Below, in pieces: positions 44,462 to 55,769 of a DNA stretch of 64,000 nucleotides (its first letter is position 1; each line of letters starts with the position of its first letter). The stretch comes from Ceratothoa steindachneri (lineage: Eukaryota > Arthropoda > Malacostraca > Isopoda > Cymothoidae): assembly GCA_963969495.1 (NCBI GenBank), contig OZ018318.1, positions 97,493,413 through 97,557,412 of the forward strand. Direction: 5' to 3'. Under the pieces are notes generated by a model. That model did no database searches. It had not been told where the DNA came from and was given only the letters and a program-made list of their open reading frames with translations. Position numbers and translations under genes: made by a program.

Positions 44462-45800
44462 TTAGAGAAGAAGAAAAAGAAGTCACGCCCGCCTTAAGCA
44501 AGGAAACTATAAATAAACGAATGCAAACCATATGAAAAGAGCCTTAGTTAAGTCATTTGGTCGGATAGACTCAGTTTGAGGCATTCAACTAAGTCCTTTA
44601 TTATAATTAGCGTTACGAGTCCATTCCATGTCGTTAAGTCCTGTCGTTTTAGATTCAGCCACTAAACATTAGTGAAAACTTGCACACGGCCGCTTAGGAC
44701 TATCACTATTTTAATTACGCTGAATAAAGTAGACACTACCCAAGAATAAAAGACCACTTATCATCACTTTCCTTTTGATTCCTTTCCTTTAACCCCGAGG
44801 TAACCAAAGTACTTTCTGGAACCGAGCCTAGAAGCGGAATTTCCGTGTAAACCTTTAGAGTCAGAGTAACCTCGACGGATAGACATGAAACATGTCCCCC
44901 CCATTGTACACACAGCACATAGATTATCTTTCGTCACAATGCATATTCTATTGACAGAAGACTGATGCACAAATTACATTCCATCTATGACTGGAGAGTG
45001 AAATGGACACGGTCCGTACAAAAGTACTTAATTTAGTTTCCCCTTGGCATGGAAAATGGGAGTGATGTGACGCCCCTTTTATCTTCTTCCCGCGGAACTC
45101 CGACGCCATTTTTATTTGCTAGATGTTTTTTGATATTTTACGTGTCTGATGTAATTTTTATGAGTTACATTATATTACAGAGTGTTCATGAATATTACGT
45201 GATTCCGCTGGTAATTGTTTCCATGGTGAATATGATCATTGTTGGGGAAAATGAGTGTTATTTCATAACGGTGACCAGCGTGAGGGCATCGATGTCTACA
45301 GTTTATATAAAATGGCGCGTATTACATGGTCGGTACAAAAGTTGTTTTAAAATTACGTAACATTGTTTTGTGTTTTAAATGTGAGAAAATGAACAAAAAA
45401 TAAAAAAAGTACAAGATATTAAAGTGCAATTTTGACCATTTTTAGCAGTGTTAAATGATATTATTTGTGTTATTATCTAATAGTATTTTACGGTAGATGC
45501 AAGATTTAACTATATAGATTAGGGTGGAGCGAAAATGGTGTGTTTTTCATTTTTTTCCGAAATCAATAAGATAATAGAGAAATTTTGGTGCTCTCTGCCT
45601 AGAAAATGCATGTCCTGAAATCTTAGCTCATATAAATAATATCTTTAGGTGCCGCCGTGAGCTTTAATATATATAAAAAGTGAGATTTTAGCCGATTTTG
45701 CTAAATAAGTCGTGAGCTTGTTGAAACAATATTTTCTTATCTAATAGAAATATTTAAGCTTAAAAGATTTCTGAAAATAACATTTTAATGTTATATCTCT
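44462..45800. other. stretch without recognised gene
   Basis: A 103-codon ATG frame at 45049-45360 (MENGSDVTPLLSS) is hydrophobic in the middle but matches nothing I know. The sequence from 45525 (AGGGTGGAGCGAAAATGG) could be a transposon end. Confidence 0.35.
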
Positions 45801-45806
45801 TTACAC

Positions 45807-46450
45807 CAGGGCCGGGAAACCCTTGGCACGCGTTTTAAATGTGGCACGCCGATGACTTATTTCTGGCCCGCGAAGGAACAGGTTACCGTTTTTTAAAGAG
45901 GTTTTAAAGAAGGATGTAGATTAATGAGAAATTCAGATACTTTCGAAACACAAAGAGGTACATCGATGATCTCCCGAAAGATGACAAAACAGACCGCCAA
46001 AGTCTTCAAAAGCTGTTTGTAAAAATTATTAAGGCAACTGTTGGGCAGTTCTTTGCAAGATTTGCTAGGTTTAGAGAACTGGAAGAGACGGCAAAATTCA
46101 TTAAGTTTCCAGACAGTATAAAATTGGATGAACTAAACTTTAAAATGTTTTCATTAGATAGACATGGATGATTTGAAATGCACTTGATTGAAATTCAAAG
46201 TAGCTCAATTTGGAAACAAAAAATTTGCTGACATCAGAGTTGACTAGGAAAATAGTGAAAAAGGAGCGATTAGAGAGGGGAGTAACAGAGAGAAATATGG
46301 AAAATGAAGTTTCATAAGAGGAGTAACCTGATGGATGAAACATGTAGTGCGTGCATATCTCTCAAGGTTACTCAATATAAACCCAATATAAAATCTGTCA
46401 TCAGTGATACAGCAACAGAAATCCCACTGAAAAATAATATATAGAAAGAG
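45807..46450 (+). mobile_element. hAT element remnant (GTF2IRD2/ZBED5-like)
   Basis: CAGGGCCGGGAAACCCTTGG at 45807 has the CAGGG start typical of hAT termini. In the coding remnant the plus strand reads HIDDLPKDDKTDRQSLQKLF (about 45960), VGQFFARFARFRELEETAKF, LDELNFKMFS and EMHLIEIQSSSIWKQKI. Farther on it has VRAYLSRLLNINPI and LSSVIQQQKSH to a stop near 46430. This is the C-terminal half of hAT transposases of the GTF2-I-repeat-protein type, up to the dimerisation region. Stops and a missing piece between 46230 and 46330 make it inactive. Confidence 0.65.
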
Positions 46451-46914
46451 TCAACAAATTTTCTGACTCTAGTTTTATCTGATGTTTTCTTTTGAAAGTG
46501 GTTGTTTGAATGTAGTTTTGAAGGTAAATAAATATATTTTCTTTTTTTATACATCAATTGTAAAGGATTCAATATAAGCAAAAGATTATCTGTTAGTAAC
46601 CTTTTACTGTGATTTAGTAATACAAAGGTATAACATGGAAAAAATAATGACTGAGTAATCGGAAAAAATATTAATGTTAATTTTTTGAGTTGATGTTAAT
46701 AATAGTCGTTAAATTGTATGAATAGGTATGACAGTTACAGTTATACTTAGAGGCTAATGAAAAAATCCACACAAAGAACGTTTTCGTAATCTTTTTCATT
46801 CAGTTAGTTTTACATAATTTACATAATGACTTACAATACTGTGTCTTTACTGCTCTTGGGTGATTCTTTATTATTTAAAAAGTTCTTCAAATGCTTAAGA
46901 GATATCGAATAATA
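46451..46914. other. AT-rich stretch without recognised gene
   Basis: No motif found. Confidence 0.5.
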
Positions 46915-46918
46915 ACGG

Positions 46919-47330
46919 GTGGCCCAAAAGTTACTTCACATTTTAAAAAAATAATAACACAAAAACTAATTAAGTTATAATAGTGGATTATTTATAAAAT
47001 TAAAGAGGACATCTTGGATTTTTATTATTTAAATATAATATCCTTCAAATGTTCTCTATTATGTATTGTTAAAAAAAAGTCGGATTCTTTGCACCATATT
47101 TTCCATGACATTTTCAAAAAACATCAGGAGTGATTTTGTCGATTTCTTTAATGATGTTTTGTCTCAATTCTTAAAGATTATTAGGTTTATTTATGTATAC
47201 CTTTTCTTTAAGGTATCCCCAAAGGAAATATCTGGAGGGGTAAAATCAGGTGATCGTGGTGGCCAAGAAACGTCACCTCAACGTGAAATTAACCGACCAG
47301 GAAAGGCTGCTCTTATTGTTGCCATGGTTA
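46919..47330 (-). pseudogene. mariner transposase C-terminal piece with terminal repeat
   Basis: The outer end near 46917 is GGGTGGCCCAAAAGTTACTT, a likely terminal repeat. Inwards on the minus strand: the C-terminus (ENV...NIIKEIDKITPDV), then FLWGYLKEKVYI, GDVSWPPRSPDFTPPD with the third catalytic Asp, then IRAAFPGRLISR at about 47325-47290. It is cut off just before the second catalytic Asp and meets the plus-strand piece described next. Confidence 0.7.
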
Positions 47331-47339
47331 ACCAGTGTT

Positions 47340-47875
47340 CAACAACAGACACAAACGTCAACTAGGATACGTTTCAGTCAACGAGGAATTTCTCAAACAT
47401 CATTGCAACGCATCCTAACAAAAGAATTGAAACTTAATCGATACGAAATTCAAATAACTCAACAATTAAATATTACAGACGATCAAATAAGAATAAACTT
47501 TGCACGCGCATTTTGGGGACTAACAAATGATCCGACTTTTACCTAGCACCTAATCATTTTCGATGAAGCCAATTTTCACATTACTTGATACGTTAATAAA
47601 CAAAATTGAAGATTCTACGGTGCTGAAAACCCCATGATAATTCAAGAGGAGCCTCTTCATGCACACAATGTTACGGTCTGTTAGGATGCTGACGGAAAAA
47701 CAGTGACAGTACCAAATGACACTTACAGAGAAATGATACAAGATTATGTATTTCAAGAACTGGAAGATTTAGATATGCACAATATGTGGTTTCAACAAGA
47801 TGGGGCGACACCATACACAGCAAGAGAAACCATGGAAACACTAAGAGCAGCCTTCCCTGGTCGGTTAATATCATA
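47340..47875 (+). pseudogene. mariner transposase central piece in opposite orientation
   Basis: The plus strand reads RGISQTSLQRILTKELKL, ITDDQIRINFARAFWG, FDEANFHIT (first Asp), then DADGKTVTVPNDTYREMIQD and NMWFQQDGATPYTARETMET (second Asp). It ends LRAAFPGRLIS followed by a stop. Stops lie between the two Asp. It belongs to the same family as the minus-strand piece on its left; both contain AAFPGRLIS, which forms an inverted repeat of about 40 bp (47288-47328 against 47831-47873). Confidence 0.72.
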
Positions 47876-48079
47876 ACTTAATTATAAAAAAGATAAACTT
47901 TAGGTCTGTACAGCTCTCAGTTCAACTCCAAAATAAATTATTTGGGAATCTATCCAGGACTCACCACATGCAGGTAGCTGTACTTCGAGCCCCGCCCTAG
48001 CCCAACCCATCCTCCCTTCCATTTGAGCTAGTCAAAATTGTTTGCACGCTGCAAACTGTCGTTTGGTTTCAAACTTAAG

Positions 48080-49982
48080 CCTTTTCTGATGTGATTCTAT
48101 TCTTGAGCGAATAAATCCATCTCTTGATTTCTGGCCACAAACTAAACTAGAAGCTTCAGTGACTAATTTTTCGAATCGTTCGGAAAAGTTTTCTTCTCGT
48201 TTGATTCAATTAGATGATCAATTTCTTTAAAAGTAATGCTTCGAGTTAATAGAGGTTCAGTAATATTTTTATGTTGCCAAGTGATTATTTCTGCGTAGTT
48301 CATAGGGTAGAAGTTTAGTTCAGGAATCTTAAACATTCTAACAGTCTGTCCTTTTTCTTGTCTTCTAGCATTTTTGATTCTTCTCTAGGCAAGTTGTCGA
48401 ACAATGCTATTTTCATCGTTTCGTTAATCATCCTGAGCAGTAGGTTTTCTGGATGAGCATAGAAAGCATTGCGTTGAATGATTGGACGCACGATATTCTC
48501 ACTTCTGGACTTAGGATGCGTGTTAGCTCAATAGTCTTAAATAGATGATGAGGTCCATTTTGAGAAGAAGCAACTTTAATTTCAAACCAAATTAGAGCGT
48601 ATATTTTCATTACATACTCGCAAAATATAATCGTAAGATACCGTTTGCAGTTGTTAACCCCAGGGAATGTATCAACTTTTCCGGGTTCTTTTGCTGTAGT
48701 TCTTGACATAAACTTTTATTTGAAATAGATATGACAATATCGTTTAGATATTTCTGATCGGGGCTTAGATCTGTTTGATGTATCTTAGGCAAATTTGATG
48801 GTATGGGCTCAAAGGCAACAATGTCTAATTTTTCACAGCCATCAAGGTTTTTACCTATATTACCAGTATAACCTTTTGGACCTAGAGTTTTACCATCCAG
48901 GGTTTGAAGCAGATGGCGAAGAGGTAATTCATTTGCGTGTAGTTGGCATATGAACCAGTGAACAGGTTTATTTAATTTAGGTTCCATTAATCTCACGACA
49001 CCTCATTTTGTTCCAGTATTGACTGCAGTACCGTCACATCCAAGTAGTTTAATATCGTCTGCATTAACGCCCTTTTATGTAATTAATTCATAAGAGCCTT
49101 TAAATATTACTTGAACAGTACCTTCTTGTACTTATATATGGCCAAAGTATTTGTTTACAGTGTTTCTTTGATAAAATATCTGTGTTTTTTACGACTTCTT
49201 CTTATTTTGGGATCGATCAACCACAAATGCAGGATTTGTTTCAGAGGATTCAGATTGTCGTGCAATATGGAACTTGCAATAATAGCTGCAGCTCTGTCAC
49301 AAGCCGAAGATAATCTGGAAAATATCGTCCTTTTGTGCTGACGTTGGTTTATCTTGTCTCGCTTTTCTTTTTTTCCTTGATGATGGTTCTTCAAAATATG
49401 GGTCTTCTGTGCAATCGCTTTCGAGTTCAGAAGAGGGCTCTGACGACAATAAATTTACTTGCGAATCCGCAAGTAGCTTATGCCCTTCGGAAATTTGTTT
49501 TTCCTTGTAACTTTGAAATTTTCTTTCTGTCTTTGGTCTGTTAAGAATATCTTCTCTTGTTCTGGTACTTGTCTTTGTCGTTCACAAGTGCAGTCTGAAA
49601 ACGATTTGTACTTACATGTTGAAACATCAAAAAATGTTGTGGCTACTTTACTTCTGAAATCATCAATTCTTTTCTTGAAATTAGCATTATCTTTCTTCCC
49701 TTTGATCGATTCCAACAGTACTCTGTATTTCTGGTGGTAATCAACAATCACTTTACTAATTCGATTATCTGACACAGGGAATGGAAGCTTTAAACCACAA
49801 ACTTTTTATTTTATTTACAATCAACTTTGAAATATCACTCACTGCGGGATCTTTGTTTAAAGAATCTGTCTCTTGAACAAATAACATCTCATCACGTCCG
49901 CATAAGTTGGTAACACTCTCTCACTCAAGTCACAAGCATTACCAAAAACTAAGCAAACAGGTTCATTTCTTTTCGAAGTCAT
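48080..49982 (-). pseudogene. degenerate transposase-like gene (HANELPLRHL family)
   Basis: Starts ATG at 49982 with MTSKRNEPVCLVFGNACDLS. Then come ISKVIVDYHQKYRVLLESIK, FFDVSTCKYKSFSDCTCERQ and RQVPEQEKIFLTDQR (49775-49455), and ACDRAAAIIASSIL (about 49310). The core has WFICQLHANELPLRHL (about 48950), LDGKTLGPKGYTGNIGKNL, LSPDQKYLNDIV and LTTANGILRLYFAS. The tail shows VFKIPELNF-like and SLVCGQKSRDGFIRSRIES segments down to about 48080. I remember this as a widespread uncharacterised arthropod family, probably a DNA-transposon protein; the C-x-L-H spacing resembles hAT-like CxxH. Several frameshifts and stops; the segment with the presumed catalytic Asp (about 49100) is damaged. Confidence 0.68.
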
Positions 49983-50289
49983 TTTGATTTAGCTATTATA
50001 TCTTATGTTTAACAATAATAATCATGGGTTATAATGTAAATGGCATGAAGGTAAAGTATTAAATAATATCATATAATGCAACAGAAGTTAACTAGGCATG
50101 AAAACAACCATGATCTCACTAGCAGTCACTGTGACACATCGTCCCCTCACAGCAGCTAAGCTGTTACTGCCGTCTGAGGGACCGCGCGTTAAGTGTGTGG
50201 ACAATTTGCCATTGGCGGAACCTGAAGGCGTTTCATGTCTTGCCCGATTTTAATATTTCTCCTCTTGCGGAAATTATGATATGCGACCA
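49983..50289. other. upstream flank of the minus-strand relic
   Basis: No gene. A GC-richer patch at 50150-50240 could be a terminal or promoter region of the element; no inverted repeat was found. Confidence 0.4.
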
Positions 50290-51661
50290 ACTATTATCTA
50301 TTCAAAAGATGTCATCGCCGGCATCTCTGGTTGTGCCACCTATTTTGAACACAACATTCAATTAACTACCAAGGAACACATCTGTTCCAAACCATAACTC
50401 CTGCCCATAAACCTCTGGGAAGCATTCAATGACGAGGTAGATAAACTTTTGAGGTTATAGATCATCGAACGTTCGGCCTCAAACTATTGTTCCCCAGTCG
50501 CCATGATTAAGAAGACCGATGGTTAGTATCGCATGAGAATCAATTTTAGGAAGCTAAATTCCGTTACAGTATTCAATGCAGAACCAATCCCCACTATAGA
50601 CCAAATCCTCCACCTATTTTTGAAGCCCAAATTCATCTTCGAATTAGACTTGTGCAAGGCCTATTATCAGATTCCCCTGAGGAAGGAAGTGAAGAAATTT
50701 ACTATTTTCCCCACTGGGAAGGGAAATATGCAGTTCTGTCCGCTCCCCTTTGGTCTGGTGATGGCTTGCAGCAATTATAATCCGATGATGAGTAGGATCC
50801 TAGAAGGCCTACCCAACGTGACCTTCTATTTTGATATTGTCTATGTGGCAACCCAAGATTGGTATCAGCACTGGTCCACCTTTCAAGTCATTCTGTATAG
50901 GCTTCGTGAACACAATTTGACAATTGGCTCCAGCAAGTGCCACTTACCTTTTTGCACTTCGATTACCTTGGTTTCCATATCGGAAATGACCGGTTAGCTT
51001 TTCACAATATAAGACCAGGGCCATTGTTGATATGCCTCTTCGCGCTACCAAAGAGCATCTCCGTTCCTTCATGGGCTCGCGTCGTTCTATCGTCGATTCA
51101 AATCAAACTACGCCGCTATATCCGCCTTCCACTGCGAGCTATTAAAGAAGCCCCCTCTTCCCCCCGAATGCCTCGATTGGACGCCATTTTAGAATCACAG
51201 CATTAACCAACTCAAAGGAAAATGGCACCCGCTTCTATCTTCTGTCTCACTAACCCAGACAAACCGTTTGGAATTTGCACCGACGCCATTAATGATGTGA
51301 TAGGATTTGTCCTACTCCAGTATAGGGATAATGGCCAAAGTTTACCTGTCGCTTTTACGAGCCGAAAATTATTACGCGTAAAAGAATTTATGCGGTGATT
51401 AAGAGAGAGGCAGCTGCTCGGCATAGTTTTGGGAATCCCCAAATTTAAAATGTATTTAGTAAGCAAGGAATTCGATATGGAAACAGACCATAAACGCCTA
51501 TCATACTTGCGCAACGTCAAAAATAATAACGGTCATTAAATGCGATGGAGTTTGTAACACCAAGAATTCCAATTCTGCATTTTGTATATAAAAGGTCCCG
51601 ATAACTGTATAGCCGATAGTTTAAGTAGAAAGCCGTTGGACCCTGTTCCAAACAAATTCTA
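50290..51661 (+). pseudogene. Gypsy-type RT and RNase H fragment without integrase
   Basis: In order: IIERSASNYCSPVAMIKKTD (about 50461), RMRINFRKLNSVTVFNAEPI (50536), FELDLCKAYYQIPL with the first catalytic Asp, and FCPLPFGLVMACSNY. The palm reads FYFDIVYVA where YxDD is required, so one catalytic Asp is Ile. The connection (DYLGFHI) and RNase H follow in broken frames: FGICTDAINDVIGFVLLQY, VAFTSRKLL and, near the end, IKGPDNCIADSLSRKPLDP before a stop at about 51660. No protease and no integrase HHCC or DDE region is seen. Inactive. Confidence 0.75.
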
Positions 51662-52964
51662 AGCGATTCCTCTTTTTTGTGTGTTATTTTTTGTTCCTAA
51701 AGTAAATATGTATATTTAACCGTGAAATATGGGAACGCGTATCTTTTTTCTGTTTTTTATTCTTGCTTTGTTTGTATATTATGAATTCCTTTTGTATCGT
51801 TTTATTATTAGCTGTAGTATTATATAATATGTATCTATGTACTGCAAAAAACAGGAAAAAATAACACCAGTTCCATTATTTTGTATTATTTCCGTTTGAA
51901 AACTTGTTCCAAGTATACTCAACCTTAACCGCTTTTGTCATGCGAATTTTTGCTACAATCCCCTATTAATTATTTTCCAAAGTGAATTCCTCCCCTAGAG
52001 TTCCATCTTGAGATAGATGAGTGTCAGAAGAGAGATAAAGAGAGAGAGAGAGAAAGAAAAGAGGGCGCAAAATCTTGATGGCCGTGATGGGCTAAATGCC
52101 CGAATTCGCAGAAGCCTTAGATGTGCTTAAGAGCACGAAGGTTCCCGCCGAGGATTATCCTCGATGGTGTGGAACCCTCTGGCAACTAGTACCCTCTCCG
52201 TTCGGGAGCAGGGAAAAGCCCCTCCGTCTCACAAATATAAACAGTCTGACGCCAGACTTTGACAGGACTAACTTTCTGTGTTCACGAGTATCCGCGATTA
52301 TCTTCCATCATCCCATCCCCGTTAGTTTCGCGCAAACCCTTTCAGAAACCGTTGAGCTGCGTGTATTCGCCTAGAACTAAAGAGAGTCAACCCCGTACTC
52401 GTTGGTACCCGTTACCCGAATGCGAGACTTCAAATTATCGATTCGGTATTCTAAAGCCGAAGGCAAGTTATGAGTTCATCTCGTTTAATAATCGTTCGTC
52501 AAAGAGCTATTTTTTTTACTCTACGCTGTCCATAACAAGGCAGGATTACTCCCTTCGACAAAATCTTCGAGGTCCCCGCAATGCGCAACTCTCCCGTACA
52601 AGCTCCCCCCTCCCTTTAAGCGTCTCTGTTATCTGAGCTTTTCGTGCGCTCAAGGTCATTTGAGCGTCTCCTCTCTCATTGTCCATTCGTGTGTTTGGTG
52701 GTCGACACCACCCAGGTCGTTCTTTGAAGCCGAATTCATGTACGTCTCTTATGTTTATATAACTTACTTAAAACCAGTTTTAATTTTCTAAATATATTAT
52801 TTTCATATTAGTAAAGTATATTTTGTACTCCGTTTCTATTTCATTAGAACCTTCAAAGATAACTAAGCATTAGGCAACCTAAACTGCACTCTGAAACTTA
52901 ATTGCACTCTGATTTGTATTTATAATTCTACCGAGGCTCATAGCAGACAAATCCGTTCATAGAC
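51662..52964. other. region after Gypsy fragment, possible 3' LTR
   Basis: A purine-rich tract (about 52028-52066), a GC-richer block 52070-52740 and an AT-rich block to 52964 could be a polypurine tract and LTR, but no second LTR copy exists in the window. Two open frames of 92 and 125 codons (52096-52374, 52259-52636) overlap in different frames and have no motif. Confidence 0.3.
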
Positions 52965-52983
52965 TTCTCTCTGTCTCTCTCTG

Positions 52984-53077
<94 letters not shown>

Positions 53078-53078
53078 C
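52965..53078. repeat. (TC)n microsatellite
   Basis: About 110 bp of TC with a few interruptions near both ends. Confidence 0.97.
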
Positions 53079-53389
53079 GGCTGAGGAATTTAGAAAAGGT
53101 TAGTATCTAAAATCAACTTACGACAAAGAGTAACTCTTAAAAATGGAGGAGGATAAAAATCTAATTTAGCTTTTGTGAGTTTCCTTAATGTCGATTTCAC
53201 AGTGTGAATCCGTTGAAAGTTAGCTTCAATATATCTTTTCCTGAATGTAGTGACAGGTGATTCATAAACTAGCGTCTTTGAGCAAACTATTTCGATGATA
53301 TGTATATTACCTGTACTTCTGTATTTTATAATCGGTTCATACTAGATTCTCCCCTAATTTTTAGACTAATCTATTCATCACAGGTAAAG
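53079..53389. other. AT-rich spacer without recognised gene
   Basis: Nothing recognised between the microsatellite and the hairpins. Confidence 0.5.
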
Positions 53390-53466
53390 GCTCCGATCTA
53401 GTTCTCTAACAAAGGAGGCAAAGGGAAATTAAGTTTCCCTCCTTTGCCAGAGAACGAGATCGGAGC
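53390..53466. repeat. long near-perfect hairpin 1
   Basis: GCTCCGATCTAGTTCTCT (53390-53407) pairs with 53449-53466, and CAAAGGA...AAGGGAAA pairs with TTTCCCTCCTTTG inside. The stem has about 30 pairs with a 5-nt loop and a small bulge. It could be a foldback element core or a transcribed hairpin. Confidence 0.85.
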
Positions 53467-53566
53467 GAGAAATAGTCAAAATGAATGAATGAATTTTTTT
53501 AGAAATGAAATGAAATAAAAGGGGAAGCGGGAGAAAATGTTTTAGATCCCTGTGCCGCTCCCCCAT

Positions 53567-53607
53567 CCCCTGAACAGTCCCTGCCGGAGGAGGGACCTGT
53601 TCAGGGG
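53567..53607. repeat. GC-rich hairpin 2
   Basis: CCCCTGAACAG plus TCCCT pairs with AGGGA plus CTGTTCAGGGG, giving 16 pairs, one bulged C and the loop GCCGGAGG. It lies about 100 bp from hairpin 1 in a GC-rich patch (53520-53700). Confidence 0.85.
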
Positions 53608-53609
53608 GG

Positions 53610-54415
53610 GCGATGCCTGGTTCCCCCGAGTTGCCCTAGTGCCCTCTTTCCTCTCGGCCTGAAGGCACCGGGGAAAAAGAGCTCCGGAGAGTAAGAGAAA
53701 GGGAGGGGAAGAAGAAAGAAGTAAGGATAGGACAGGCTGAAATAATGTCAAAGGCTTGAAAGTTTACCAAGTTGGTATGTGGACCTGCTTAACGTGGGAC
53801 CCGGACCACGGTGTTCTAATGTTTTCCTAGCTTTTAATTGTTACGATTTGACGTACCTGTCCCTGATGTTATTGTTTGGCCCATCTTTGGATAGCGTTAA
53901 AGGAGGAAGATGATTGAAGTGGAGGGAAGTTGTAGGTTTGCAGATAAGTGCAAGTTGTGTGGAGGTCACCTTAATCTCTGTAATATAAACTAATTCCAGA
54001 GTTAAGTTCGAAATAAGTTAAAGTGAAAGTGTGTCTGTTTGTTTATTTCTGTGGTTGTTTTGTTATTATGTTATGCATGATGAGATAGGCGTTCAGACCG
54101 TTGTTAGCGTTATTTGTTTTCCTGCTATGTTAATAATTCGAGTTTCTATGATTTTTGTAGCATAATATTCGTATCTATATCTGTTGTGTGGGCTCATGTT
54201 CCTTGGTTATTTATTTGTTTAATTCACTTCTTTATTTATGTTGTTTTTCCTTTTTCGTTCATTTGCACTTTTTGGTTGGGTTTTTCATTTCTTGTGTGTA
54301 TCAAGTCGAATCTGGTGAGTTTGTCATTATTCGGGAAATTTTTGCCACGATTGAGTTACCTTATTTGGTTTACACGTAAATCTCCTACTCTTGTCTTTGG
54401 TCCGTTTTGTTTTTA
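53610..54415. other. region 3' of Jockey copy B
   Basis: Purine-rich, then T-rich; open frames on the plus strand (to 100 codons) are T-rich artefacts opposite the LINE. It may contain the 3' UTR of copy B. Confidence 0.35.
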
Positions 54416-54419
54416 ACAC

Positions 54420-54960
54420 TCGAAAACAGCATATGTTTTCTCCATCCTGTCACTCGTGCTCATTTTCCAATTATTTTGTTAAATGGTTTTATTTTCGCTT
54501 CGATATGTAAGTCTCTTTGTTTTTCCCTCTCTAATCGTCGTAATTATGTATACTGCCTTATTCTGTATACGTTGCATTCTTATTAAATTGCTTCTTAAAC
54601 CGTATACATGGCAATTGTTGGATATAACAAGGTTGGCTGTATCATGGCCTGGTAGAGTTTTTTCTTATTTTTCATGTTTAGATTTCTTAATCTGTAGAGT
54701 AATGTTAACATGCCTCGTTTTTTATTTATTCATTCAGTCACGTGTTTCTTGTAACCACTTTTGGTAATAGTTAGGCATAAAATCTTGCCTTCACCATTAT
54801 ACCTGTATCGCTCTCTATCTACGTAAACGTCGGATAGTTTTTTGAGATACATAGGTATAATTTTAAATTTATCTTTATTTGTTTTAATTTTCCATTTGCG
54901 TTCTTACTCGTTTAGATTGACTATTTCTGGAGTTCAACGTGGTGGAATATGTTCATAGTT
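54420..54960 (-). pseudogene. Jockey-like LINE copy B, ORF2 C-terminal part
   Basis: Minus-strand reading: VNLNE.ERKWKIKTNKDKFK, IIPMYLKKLSDVYVDRERYR, LTITKSGYKKHVTE and LLYRLRNLNMKNKKKLYQAM, then IQPTLLYP. This is the region after the YADD motif in J-clade reverse transcriptases (KT...K...L, LG..I......, L..L......N...KL.....I.P.L.Y). It matches the position of KWKISTNAQKFKIIPMFHKT in copy A. The palm and endonuclease are absent. Confidence 0.6.
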
Positions 54961-54989
54961 GGGAAATGTTTAAGATGTGTGAGTTGAAA

Positions 54990-55760
54990 ATGAATGTCAG
55001 TATTTTTACGTTGGGAGTTCCATCAAGCGTCATTTGAGTAGTTAGTCCATTGTTTTTCGTTTCTGCAGCCGCTGCATATGAGGTGTTTTTTGTTCCCTCT
55101 TTTCAGTGTTAGGTTCAAGTTTATTTTCTCTTTAATATTTCTTTTCGCTTCGAACATGTCATTGCCATTGTTCTATGGCTCCCTCCGCAATTAACACACT
55201 TTTTCGTGAAGTTTGTGCAGCTCCTCCAAGAATGTGAGCCACTGCATTCTGAACACCTTCTATCTTTCTTGGGTAGTTTGCGGTGATGTGGTCTTCCATT
55301 TTGTAGCATCTAAAACAGATTTGTATATTGTGATACTGGTCCATTTGAATGTTACAAGCTGGGATTTTCTTACTATATGCAAAGATTTTCTTCAGTAGTG
55401 CCTTTGTTGCAATCTCGGTTGAGTGCTGTATCTTCATTTGGGGTTGTTGTTCCATTATTTCATGTTTTATTTCATCTGGGGAGTGTTCCCCCACCCATGA
55501 TTTTACCTTACGGCATACAATGCTTCGTTTAGCAATAATCTGCAGTGGTACTTTAGTCTCTAAGTCAAGTTTCCTTAAAGTAAAGGTTCCTGCCAATGAA
55601 AGTAACGGTTCGACAACGTTGTTTTCCGCACAGATGAAAACAAATCCATTAGCTGTTTCTATGCATTTGATTAGGGCGATTTGTAATTCCTTGAAAATGC
55701 CTTGTGCTACATCCTGTGGTTTCCGTTTTATCCCACTCTGAATGAATTAGCCGAAGTGCG
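54990..55760 (-). pseudogene. Jockey-like LINE copy B, ORF1 (gag-like, zinc knuckles)
   Basis: The open part 55596-55159 has MAGTFTLRKLDLETKVPLQI and RSIVCRKVKSWVGEHSPDEI, an RNA-binding domain. After a frameshift near 55300 come three zinc knuckles: ICFRCYKMEDH, CSECSGSHSWRSC (C-x2-C-x3-H-x4-C) and CVNCGGSH. KRKEILKRKEN follows. The same order of domains is seen in copy A ORF1. Downstream it runs almost directly into the C-terminal RT part at 54960. Confidence 0.7.
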
Positions 55761-55769
55761 AGCCTTTTG

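Noticed and set aside
47950..48010. Second tRNA-derived SINE suggested by CTTCGAGCCCCGCC
   Set aside because: No A box at the right distance and no terminator; too weak.
52096..52636. Two plus-strand frames of 92 and 125 codons
   Set aside because: They overlap in different frames, have no motif and lie in a possible LTR.
53461..53470. AGATCGGAGCGAG resembling a sequencing-adapter start
   Set aside because: It differs from the adapter sequence and is part of a genomic hairpin arm.
54114..54767. Hydrophobic plus-strand frames that look like membrane proteins
   Set aside because: T-rich sequence read as Phe, Leu and Ile; the minus strand from 54420 on encodes LINE remnants.
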